A stretch of DNA of 64,000 nucleotides from Cuneatibacter sp. NSJ-177 (GTDB lineage: Bacteria > Bacillota > Clostridia > Lachnospirales > Lachnospiraceae), in assembly GCF_022867805.1 (NCBI RefSeq), contig NZ_JALIFO010000006.1:124001-188000 (forward strand). Reading direction: 5' to 3'. The translations under genes were made by a program, and so were the position numbers. Below are positions 36,465-42,991 of the stretch, in pieces (positions within the stretch are counted from its first letter, which is position 1; each line of letters starts with the position of its first letter). A model generated the notes under the pieces. The model had not been told where the DNA came from. It saw only the letters and a list, made by a program, of their open reading frames with translations, and searched no databases.

Positions 36465-36719
36465 ATGGTAGCTCCTGCTAATACATACGGACGCTCTTTT
36501 GATTTCACATGTAAATCCGGTGGGAAAATTGCTATAGCAGTTACTTGTGATAGCACAATCCAAGCAGGCATTATTGAACCTAATGGTGATAGACGTTGTG
36601 TAATTGATTCGGGGGTATTCAGCCATACGTTTACGCTAGATCAGACTGGAACGTACAATTTTTACGTAAAGAACACGAACAACTATGAAATACATGTAGA
36701 CGCATCGGTAGTTTATTAA
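36465..36719 (+). CDS. Third, truncated copy of the ectodomain (copy 3)
   Basis: An 84-codon frame starts at an ATG one base after the copy 2 stop (TAAAATG) in another frame. It covers only the C-terminal half of the module, from PANTYGRSFDFTCKSG to the final Tyr. It has no signal peptide. Over 43 codons (36555-36683) its protein is identical to copy 2, yet about 22 of those codons differ synonymously, so it has long been under selection as protein. It may be translated by coupling to copy 2, or be the surviving end of a formerly complete copy. I cannot decide between a working small protein and a recent remnant. Confidence 0.5.
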   Translation: MVAPANTYGRSFDFTCKSGGKIAIAVTCDSTIQAGIIEPNGDRRCVIDSGVFSHTFTLDQTGTYNFYVKNTNNYEIHVDASVVY

Positions 36720-36768
36720 CAACAAATTTACCACTCAAAACCAACAACTACAAAGGAGGCACATAGAT

Positions 36769-37203
36769 ATGCTGCTTAATCTTCCTTTCACAAGGGATCT
36801 TCAGGAAATTCAGCGCAATTTGGAAAAGCTGATTATGAGTTACTTGAAAATTAGCTTTAATCCTTATCTTGATATTATCCATGATTACGAGCATTACCAC
36901 ATTCATATGGATAAAATCGTTTATCTGGAGAAGTGCCAGAGAGTGACCGAGATTCACACAACGGATGGAAAGATATTCCGGACTTATCAACCCATGTACA
37001 AGTATGAAGAATTACTGCCGGAATCCATGTTCTTCCGAATTAGCCAGGGCGCGATTGTTAACTGGAGATTCATGCACCATGTGAAGGGGTACCGGGCGAT
37101 CGTTCGCTGGGGAAAAGATAAGTCGGTGGATCTACCCGTGTCCCCGAAAGTGTATAAGTTTGTGAAAAACGAACTGTCATTCAAGACAAGCGATCGGGCT
37201 TGA
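36769..37203 (+). CDS. LytTR DNA-binding domain protein
   Basis: The 144-residue protein has a short N-terminal helical part (1-40) and a LytTR domain (about 45-140): KIVYLEKCQRVTEIHTTDGK, then SMFFRISQGAIVNWRFM, and a Lys-rich end (PVSPKVYKFVKNEL). LytTR domains bind direct repeats in promoters of envelope, competence or toxin genes. No receiver domain is attached, as in stand-alone LytTR regulators. The start follows AAAGGAGGCACATAGAT. It lies 49 bases after the ectodomain copies and may share their transcript. Its last 23 bases overlap the convergent tmcAL gene. Confidence 0.87.
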   Translation: MLLNLPFTRDLQEIQRNLEKLIMSYLKISFNPYLDIIHDYEHYHIHMDKIVYLEKCQRVTEIHTTDGKIFRTYQPMYKYEELLPESMFFRISQGAIVNWRFMHHVKGYRAIVRWGKDKSVDLPVSPKVYKFVKNELSFKTSDRA

Positions 37204-38335
37204 TCCGCACCGGTCCGGCGTGGTATTCATCGGGCAGGAGGATTCGGTGACGGTTCCAGACCGCCAGGCGGTATAAGTCGGCGGCCCGGCGCTCCGGCGT
37301 AAGGGAACCTTCAGGAGCGTTGGCTGCCTTGACTAAAATCGGAAGTTCCGAGCAACGCTTGATTGCCTTCAAGGCTTCGGTGCCATATCGGAAGCCGAGA
37401 AGACGGATGAAAGGGAGAGGAGACTCTCCCTTTTTCGTGCCCAAAAGCAGATGGAGCAGGGCCCTTTGGACGCGGGTCAGGGTATAAATCGGAGATTTCA
37501 CGGCGCTTGCCAACTCCGTAAAACTCCGTTCCGGGGCAGCGAACCGGATGATCCGGGCCGCCAGCTCCGGCGTTACGTCGGCATATTCGATTAGTTCTTC
37601 CGGATCCAGCATCTGCAAACGGCAGGCCAGCATAACGGAAAAATCATCGGCGTCCATGGTATAGGGAAGCAGGCCTGGCACGAAATCCGGCACCTGACCG
37701 GCCAGCATGGAAGCATCTCCCATGGACAGGGCACTGCGGATGGAAGAAGCGCTTTCGTGATAGCCGCTGCCTTGGCGGAGCAGAGCATGGGGCGTGATCG
37801 GGGAGTTAAGGCGGGTCAGCGCCTTGTGGTATTCAACGGCTAAAATGTTGTTGGGGGAATTCAGCAGATGGGCACATTCCGGCAGGAAACGTTTCAGGGC
37901 CTGGGTTCTTGCCGCAGGAAAACTAAGGCCTTTTTTCAGGCCGTTCCGAAGCTCTAAACAATAGTCCTCCGGCTCTTTCAGCAAAAACTCCGCGGTCTGT
38001 TGAATCAAAGAGACATCCGCTGTTTCACTGCCATACACCAGGTCGGTGACTGCTCCAAGGCGGTGAAGCAGCGTCACGGCCCCCCCTGCAAATCCTTCGG
38101 CGCTGGCCGTGGCATCTGCGGTCGGAAGCTCAAACACGGCGTCGGCCCCAGCTAAGAGAGCCATCTCGGCGCGGCGGTATTTGTCCACCAGGGCCGGAAG
38201 GCCGCGCTGCACAAAATATCCGCTCATCAGTACAATGACGGCGTCGGCCCCGGTCAGAGCCCGTGCTTGGCGGAGATGGTAGAGATGTCCGTTGTGGAAC
38301 GGGTTGTATTCCGTGATGACAGCAGTGATTTTCAT
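37181..38335 (-). CDS. tmcAL: tRNA(Met) cytidine acetate ligase TmcAL
   Basis: The 384-residue enzyme activates acetate with ATP to form N4-acetylcytidine at the wobble base of elongator tRNA-Met (YlbM/TmcAL family). The nucleotidylyltransferase signature is at the N-terminus: TEYNPFHNGHLYHLRQAR (residues 7-24) with the HxGH-like NGH. VIVLMSGYFVQRGLPALVDK and the basic second half are typical. Length matches Bacillus TmcAL. The start follows AGAAAGGCTTCCCC. It converges on the LytTR gene with a 23-base 3' overlap. Confidence 0.93.
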   Translation of the reverse strand: MKITAVITEYNPFHNGHLYHLRQARALTGADAVIVLMSGYFVQRGLPALVDKYRRAEMALLAGADAVFELPTADATASAEGFAGGAVTLLHRLGAVTDLVYGSETADVSLIQQTAEFLLKEPEDYCLELRNGLKKGLSFPAARTQALKRFLPECAHLLNSPNNILAVEYHKALTRLNSPITPHALLRQGSGYHESASSIRSALSMGDASMLAGQVPDFVPGLLPYTMDADDFSVMLACRLQMLDPEELIEYADVTPELAARIIRFAAPERSFTELASAVKSPIYTLTRVQRALLHLLLGTKKGESPLPFIRLLGFRYGTEALKAIKRCSELPILVKAANAPEGSLTPERRAADLYRLAVWNRHRILLPDEYHAGPVRIKPDRLS

Positions 38336-38703
38336 GGGGAAGCCTTTCTATAGTAAAGATGCAGATCGTCTGCGGTTTGTTCTATCGTGCGTTGCGATGC
38401 GCCAGGTCAAAGAAAAACTCTAGCCAGGCGTTCTCATCATACCATAAAAGGAGAGCAGATGCCAAGGGGCTTCCTCCGCCTCTTTTGGTATCAGAGAATA
38501 GACCCATTCTGTACCTGGCGGTTAAAATTTGGCGGCCTTTTCAGGATTCCAATTAGAAAAACGCAGAATTGAAGCCGGCAGATACAACAGGAAAAATAGA
38601 ATTAATAATCTCCTTAAGATTTCTTTATCGCTTTTTAGGGAAATCATAAAGACCCTATGTAAAATTTTCTTTATAATAAGAATGAAAAAGGAGGGAAATC
38701 ACC
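38336..38703. other. Intergenic region between tmcAL and the vanZ-like gene
   Basis: This 368-base region contains a TATAAT at 38672-38677 with only a weak AAGACC 17 bases upstream. A 37-codon frame at 38459-38572 follows AAAGGAGAGCAG but has no recognisable protein character. Confidence 0.45.
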
Positions 38704-39246
38704 GTGCATAGAATAGAAGCTTATGTAAGACTAGCGTTGATTTTCATAGTCATATCGACAATTTTATATTTGCCTGTTTTGTTTTTCTTTAAAAAGCGAG
38801 GGAGAAGTATTCCCCGGCAAATTAGTTATCTTGGGTTGTTTTGTTCGTCGTTCCTCATTATTTTCGCAACGATTTTATTCACCCCAATTACGTTTCATCC
38901 GGAAACACATACTCTAAATATCATCCCCTTTGCATGGGTAGGAACGGTAGATGACTTCAATCAGTTTGTCGTCGAAAAAATTCCTAATGTATTACTTTTT
39001 ATTCCATTTGGATTTTTTCTCCCCATCGTATTCCCAAGATTGAGAAACCTTTTCAAAACAACTTTGTTCTCTTTTTTCGTGACCTTTTCAGTAGAGTTGA
39101 TCCAGTTTTTTATAGGACGATCTTCAGATATCGACGATATTATCACGAATTTATTGGGTTCTATTATCGGCTATTTGGTTTTCAAGCTGTTTCATAGAAT
39201 ATTTCATAACAGAAAATGCTGGAAGATGTTAATCAAATGCGAGTAA
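38704..39246 (+). CDS. VanZ family membrane protein
   Basis: The 180-residue protein has four membrane helices (about 8-30, 42-62, 95-115 and 150-172). The VanZ signature runs from NIIPFAWVG through NVLLFIPFGFFLPIVFPR to FFVTFSVELIQFFIGRSSDIDDIITNLLGSIIGY. VanZ of enterococci gives low-level teicoplanin resistance; most chromosomal relatives have no assigned role. The GTG start is chosen because AGGAGGG lies 8 bases upstream. The gene is A+T-richer than its neighbours, with Phe/Ile-rich codons, which hints at separate origin. Confidence 0.88.
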   Translation: MHRIEAYVRLALIFIVISTILYLPVLFFFKKRGRSIPRQISYLGLFCSSFLIIFATILFTPITFHPETHTLNIIPFAWVGTVDDFNQFVVEKIPNVLLFIPFGFFLPIVFPRLRNLFKTTLFSFFVTFSVELIQFFIGRSSDIDDIITNLLGSIIGYLVFKLFHRIFHNRKCWKMLIKCE

Positions 39247-39309
39247 AGGAATAAGAGAAAAATATTTATTTTATGTAAAACATTCGAAACGTTTGAAAAA
39301 CGGAGTTGT

Positions 39310-39347
39310 GCGGCACGGAGAGATCCGTGCCGCGCTGCATTTTCATT
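39310..39347 (+). terminator. Terminator-like hairpin after the vanZ-like gene
   Basis: A perfect 10-bp stem GCGGCACGGA / TCCGTGCCGC with a GAGA tetraloop, followed by GCTGCATTTTCATTC. Confidence 0.6.
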
Positions 39348-39467
39348 CAGTTCCAACGATTCCGTGCAGCCTCAGCGGGCAGAATTCAGAAACACTGTTT
39401 GATATCCTGGGTTTCGGCACGAAATAGAGATTGACAATCGGCCGGTTTTGCGGTAAGCTGAAACTGC

Positions 39468-39510
39468 CACTAATTAAAAATGATTAGTGATGGCGAAATT
39501 AAGATTAGTG
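39468..39510. promoter_or_regulatory. Repeated ATTAGTG boxes, operator candidate
   Basis: CACTAAT (39468-39474) is inverted to ATTAGTG (39483-39489), and the same ATTAGTG recurs at 39504-39510, exactly 21 bases later. The boxes lie just downstream of the presumed promoter of the racemase gene. Confidence 0.4.
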
Positions 39511-39587
39511 AATCTCAGTCGAACAGAAAGCCTGTCTGGCTGCCGGGTCGTCCGACACCTGTTTGAAATGAGGAGGAGGGGAAGCCA

Positions 39588-40595
39588 ATGAATCTTGCGC
39601 TATCTGTGTTTGCCGTGGACGCCCATACAACCGGTTCGCCAATCCGGGTAATCACCGGAGGAATTCCTACCCTGAGAGGAAAAAATATATCAGAGAAGAT
39701 GGAGGACATGAAAAAAAATTACGACCATCTTCGGACCTGCATTTTGCAGCCGCCCAGAGGATGTCCTTCCCTGATGTGCGCGGTTTTGACGGAACCCACG
39801 GAACCGGACGCCCACTACGGACTCTTTTATATGGACGCGGGAGGCTATCAGCCGATGTGCGGAGCCGGAACCATGGCGGTGGCCAAGGTTTTGGTGGAGA
39901 ATGGAATGGTCCCCCGGACCGGAACACGGACGAGGGTGCTGTTTGAGACCGGTCCTGGAAGGGTCGCGGTGGACGTGGTGGATTTAGAAGGAGGAGGCAC
40001 CAGGATTGAACTGGAAAATGCGCCTGCCTTTTTATATGCCATGGATCAAAAAGTCTCCGTCCCGCAGATCGGGGAAATCCAGTTTGACCTGGTGTTCGGC
40101 GGAAATTTCTTTGCCCTGGTGGACACTGCTCAACTAGGGTTTTCCATCTGCCCGGAGACCATTCCCCGGATGACTTCCTATATGCCGCAGATCGTGGAGG
40201 CCATCAGCCGGAATTTCGAGGTGGTCCACCCGGAAAATCCAGCGATCAATTATCTGAATGAAATGCTCTTTATCCAGGAAACCCAGGATCCGGACGGCGG
40301 TTATCTGGGCCAGGCGATTTTTGGAAATGCCCAGGTGGATCTTTCTCCCTGTGGAACGGGAACCTCCGGGCGCATGGCTCAGCGGTATTTTCGGGGACGG
40401 ATGGGCCTGGGAGAAACCTTTATCCATAAGCAAGCGTACGGAGGTGTCTTTACCGGCACGTTGCTCCGGGAGACGGCGGTCGGCGGTAAGCCTGCGGTGA
40501 TTCCCCGGATTTCCTGCCGGGACGTACAGATCACCGGCTACAATCATTTGATTGCGGAAGCCGGGGACCGGTTGAAATATGGATTTTCCTATTAA
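39588..40595 (+). CDS. Proline racemase family protein
   Basis: The 335-residue cytoplasmic enzyme belongs to the family of proline racemase, hydroxyproline 2-epimerase and trans-3-hydroxyproline dehydratase. Both catalytic-base positions carry Cys, which indicates a racemase/epimerase rather than a dehydratase: Cys91 in MCGAGTMAV and Cys255 in LSPCGTGTSGR. The first motif has Ala where most members have His (MCGHG), so substrate or rate may differ. The opening VDAHTTGSPIRVITGG is family-typical. The start follows GAGGAGGGGAAGCC. The IlvD/Edd-like gene begins 60 bases downstream, so both likely act on the same amino or hydroxy acid pathway (inference). Confidence 0.9.
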   Translation: MNLALSVFAVDAHTTGSPIRVITGGIPTLRGKNISEKMEDMKKNYDHLRTCILQPPRGCPSLMCAVLTEPTEPDAHYGLFYMDAGGYQPMCGAGTMAVAKVLVENGMVPRTGTRTRVLFETGPGRVAVDVVDLEGGGTRIELENAPAFLYAMDQKVSVPQIGEIQFDLVFGGNFFALVDTAQLGFSICPETIPRMTSYMPQIVEAISRNFEVVHPENPAINYLNEMLFIQETQDPDGGYLGQAIFGNAQVDLSPCGTGTSGRMAQRYFRGRMGLGETFIHKQAYGGVFTGTLLRETAVGGKPAVIPRISCRDVQITGYNHLIAEAGDRLKYGFSY

Positions 40596-40655
40596 TAAGA
40601 CATTTCGGAGGCAAAGCCACCATGAGATGACAATCGAAAAAAGGAGGCAGAAGGC

Positions 40656-42314
40656 ATGAGTAATCCATTTTGGGACGGAGACGGCGCGGCGCACCGGCGC
40701 GTGATCTACAAGGGAGCAGGATATTCCGATTGCGATATCCGAAATAAGCCCCATATTGGGATCGGGAATACTTACAATGAAGGGAGCCCGGCCCACGGAC
40801 AGATGCGTTCCCTGGCGGAAGCAATCAAGCAGGGGATCTGGGAGGCCGGCGGCGTTCCGGTGGAGTTCGGCGTACCTGCGACCTGCGGAAATGTTGCGAT
40901 TGGCACCGAGTTTATGCGCTATGAGATGGCAGGACGGGATGCGGTTGCCATGGCAATCGAGTTTGTCGCCTCGGTCCATCAGTTTGACGGAATGGTGCTG
41001 ACAGCCTGCTGTGACAATATTATTCCTGGGACCATCATGGCGGCGATCCGGACTAAAATTCCCAGCATCGTTTTGACCGGAGGCCCGATGTATCCTGGAA
41101 ATTATAAAGGAAGGCAGCTGATCACGCCGGACATCAATGTGGGGACTTTTTCCGACCGTGTGCCGGAGGATTTTTGCGCCATGGAGGATGCCTGCTGCCC
41201 CGGCGCAGGCGCATGCGCGGTGATGGGCACGGCAAATACGATGCAGATTTTGACCGAAGTATTGGGCATGTCCCTGCCGGGCAGCGCCACAATTCCGGCC
41301 CCTACGGCCGACCGGATCCGGGCGGCACGGGAGTCGGGCCGCCGGGCGGTGGAGCTTGCCAGGAAAAAGATCCGTCCGCAGGATATTATCACGAAAGAAG
41401 CCCTGGACAACGCTACGGCGGTGGATCTTGGGATCGGCGGCTCCAGCAACGCAGTGCTGCACATCCTGGCGATCGCCAATGAGCTGGGAATTCCCTATTC
41501 CCTGGATGAATTTGACAAGAGGGAGAAGATTCCCTGCATCTGCGGCGTACGGTCCGCCGGGCCGTATTCCGTGGTAGATCTCCACGATGCGGGGGGCGTG
41601 CCTGCTGTGGAGAAGATTCTCTCCCCTTATCTGAATCTGGAAGCAAAAAATGTGGCGGGAACGACGCTGGCGGAGGTGATTGAAAGTGTGGAGCCAGTGC
41701 TTGGCGGAGTGCTGAAGCCGCTGGACGCTCCCTGGCACAGCTGTTCCGGCCTGACGGTTTTGAGGGGGAATCTGGCGGAGAACGGCGCGGTGATCCGCAC
41801 CACGGGGGTAAAGGAGCACATGCGCCGTTTCCGGGGACCGGCCCGTGTATTTGATCAGGAAGCCGATTGCGCAGCCGCGATTCTGGAAGGCAGGATTCAT
41901 CCCGGAGATGTGATCGTGCTCCGGTATGAGGGCGTAAAGGGCTCGCCGGGGATGAATGAACTGATGCAGGCGACGGATGCGCTGGTGGCCCGCAAATTGG
42001 ACGACAGCGTGGGATTGATCACGGACGGGCGTTTCTCCGGATTTAATTACGGCCCTATCGTAGGCCATATTTCGCCGGAGGCCATGGAAGGGGGAAATCT
42101 GGCCCTGGTGGAGGAAGGCGACGGGATTGTCGTGGACTGCTGCGAAAAACTGGTCTACGTGGAAGTCGGGGAAGAGGTCCTGGCGGAGCGGAGAAAGCAC
42201 TGGAAAGCGCCGAAGCCGAAAGTGACTCACGGAATGCTTTCTCTCTACGCAGCCACTGCAAGACCTTCCCATGAAGGCGGCGCAATGCAAAACTGGGATG
42301 TGGTGCCGAAATAG
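40656..42314 (+). CDS. IlvD/Edd family dehydratase with atypical metal-site motif
   Basis: The 552-residue protein aligns along its length with dihydroxy-acid and sugar-acid dehydratases: GGPMYPGNYKG, CPGAGACAVMGTANTM, DLGIGGSSNAVLHILAIA, GNLAENGAVIRTTGV, VLRYEGVKGSPGMNEL and LITDGRFSGFNYGP. Two sites differ. The iron-sulfur/Mg segment reads CCDNIIPG (Cys119-Asp120-Asn121), where characterised enzymes have CDK with a carbamylated Lys. The early region reads SPAHG, without the Cys found in [2Fe-2S] members but similar in layout to E. coli IlvD (PGH). No other branched-chain biosynthesis gene is near. It should act on a hydroxy acid, but calling it IlvD would be unsafe. The start follows AAAAAAGGAGGCAG. 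Confidence 0.85.
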   Translation: MSNPFWDGDGAAHRRVIYKGAGYSDCDIRNKPHIGIGNTYNEGSPAHGQMRSLAEAIKQGIWEAGGVPVEFGVPATCGNVAIGTEFMRYEMAGRDAVAMAIEFVASVHQFDGMVLTACCDNIIPGTIMAAIRTKIPSIVLTGGPMYPGNYKGRQLITPDINVGTFSDRVPEDFCAMEDACCPGAGACAVMGTANTMQILTEVLGMSLPGSATIPAPTADRIRAARESGRRAVELARKKIRPQDIITKEALDNATAVDLGIGGSSNAVLHILAIANELGIPYSLDEFDKREKIPCICGVRSAGPYSVVDLHDAGGVPAVEKILSPYLNLEAKNVAGTTLAEVIESVEPVLGGVLKPLDAPWHSCSGLTVLRGNLAENGAVIRTTGVKEHMRRFRGPARVFDQEADCAAAILEGRIHPGDVIVLRYEGVKGSPGMNELMQATDALVARKLDDSVGLITDGRFSGFNYGPIVGHISPEAMEGGNLALVEEGDGIVVDCCEKLVYVEVGEEVLAERRKHWKAPKPKVTHGMLSLYAATARPSHEGGAMQNWDVVPK

Positions 42315-42367
42315 CAAAAACCCCCGAATTTCCTTCTTGTTTTCGGGAAAGAACGCGAAAAAAGCGG

Positions 42368-42396
42368 TTGACAAACATTGGAATTGTTTGTATAAT
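42368..42396 (+). promoter_or_regulatory. Consensus promoter of rpmF
   Basis: TTGACA (42368-42373), 17-base spacer, TATAAT (42391-42396): a perfect housekeeping promoter, with the start codon ~58 bases downstream of the -10 box. Confidence 0.9.
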
Positions 42397-42453
42397 CGAA
42401 AAGTACGGTTTGAAAGAGTACGGGAAATTCAAGAAGATAGGAGGTCGAATCAC

Positions 42454-42636
42454 ATGTCTATTTGTCCCAAAAATAAATCCTCTAAGGCAAGAAGAGACAG
42501 CCGCAGAGCAAATTGGAAAATGAGCAAACCTACCTTGGTGAAATGCAGCAAATGCGGTGCATTGATGGTACCTCATAGAGTTTGCAAAGCTTGTGGCTCT
42601 TATAATAAGAGAGAAATTATTGCTCAGGAAGACTAA
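42454..42636 (+). CDS. rpmF: 50S ribosomal protein L32
   Basis: The 60-residue protein begins MSICPKNKSSKARRDSRRANWKM with the terminal Met omitted from the usual MAVPK form. It has the zinc-ribbon pair CSKCG and CKACG (about residues 30-33 and 46-49), so it is the zinc-binding (C+) version. The start is the ATG after ATAGGAGGTCGAATCAC; upstream in-frame codons cross the promoter. In many Firmicutes a YceD/DUF177 gene precedes rpmF; here the dehydratase gene does, and L32 has its own strong promoter and terminator. Confidence 0.96.
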   Translation: MSICPKNKSSKARRDSRRANWKMSKPTLVKCSKCGALMVPHRVCKACGSYNKREIIAQED

Positions 42637-42646
42637 GTGAAGCGAA

Positions 42647-42678
42647 GGGCTTTCCGCGGTGGCGGAGGGCTCTTTTTT
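42647..42678 (+). terminator. Terminator of rpmF
   Basis: An 11-bp stem (GGGCTTTCCGC with GCGGAGGGCTC, three G-T pairs) and GGTG loop, followed by TTTTTTC. Confidence 0.85.
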
Positions 42679-42991
42679 CTTTCCCCGTCCGGAACGCGAA
42701 AGCCAGTCCGGCGGTCAGGGCGGATTTTGCCTTTCTAAGGGGTCCCCCACAAGGGAAAGGGGAGAGAATATAGATGATGCGGCCCATGACCGAACGGTAA
42801 ATCTTAAAGAATTGTGATCTTCCGGAGGAGGCCTTGCATTTCAGGAAAAATCTTGTTAAACTAAAAATACGATTGTTTTAAAAATGGAAGGAAATTCCGT
42901 ACGGCCGTTTAAAACGTGGCGGGACTGCGGCGTTTTCTGGAATGAAGCATGTTTGTTTTTAATAGAATACATCAGATGATAGGGGGGTTTT
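42679..42991. other. Intergenic region before the L,D-transpeptidase gene
   Basis: This 313-base region contains no gene. A TAGAAT near 42964 is a possible -10 box, but I see no convincing -35 partner. Confidence 0.4.

Larger units (their letters stand above)
35270..36719 (+). repeat. Tandem triplication of a BlaR1-like 3' module
   Basis: Units: 35270-35815 (inside the receptor gene), 35820-36463, and 36465-36719 (5'-truncated). They share INRLK/ISKLK, NSIPAFA, EAGEIEIPAD, PEGLPEIVM, PANTY and TLDQxGTYNFYVKNTN. Divergence is mainly at third codon positions. Confidence 0.85.
39247..39587. other. Intergenic region between the vanZ-like gene and the racemase gene
   Basis: This 341-base region contains a terminator-like hairpin (39310-39347), a perfect -35 box TTGACA at 39431-39436 with a poor TAAGCT 17 bases on, and operator-like repeats at 39468-39510. 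Confidence 0.55.

Noticed and set aside
36465-36719. Calling ectodomain copy 3 a pseudogene
   Set aside because: Its divergence from copy 2 is overwhelmingly synonymous across a 43-codon identical stretch, which argues for protein-level selection, so it is kept as a low-confidence CDS.
38459-38572. 37-codon frame with AAAGGAGAGCAG upstream of it
   Set aside because: The ribosome site is good, but the peptide shows no family features or promoter; evidence is too thin for a gene call.
40656-42314. Calling the dehydratase ilvD
   Set aside because: The CDK motif is CDN and no other branched-chain amino acid gene is near, so the specific symbol is not supported.
40134-42374. A 746-codon open frame on the minus strand opposite the dehydratase and racemase genes
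   Set aside because: It is antisense to two clear enzyme genes, has His/Arg/Gly-rich low-information protein and no ribosome site. It arises from the codon bias of the plus-strand genes. The same applies to long minus frames at 14995-16317, 26592-28007, 27977-29287 and 44423-45841.
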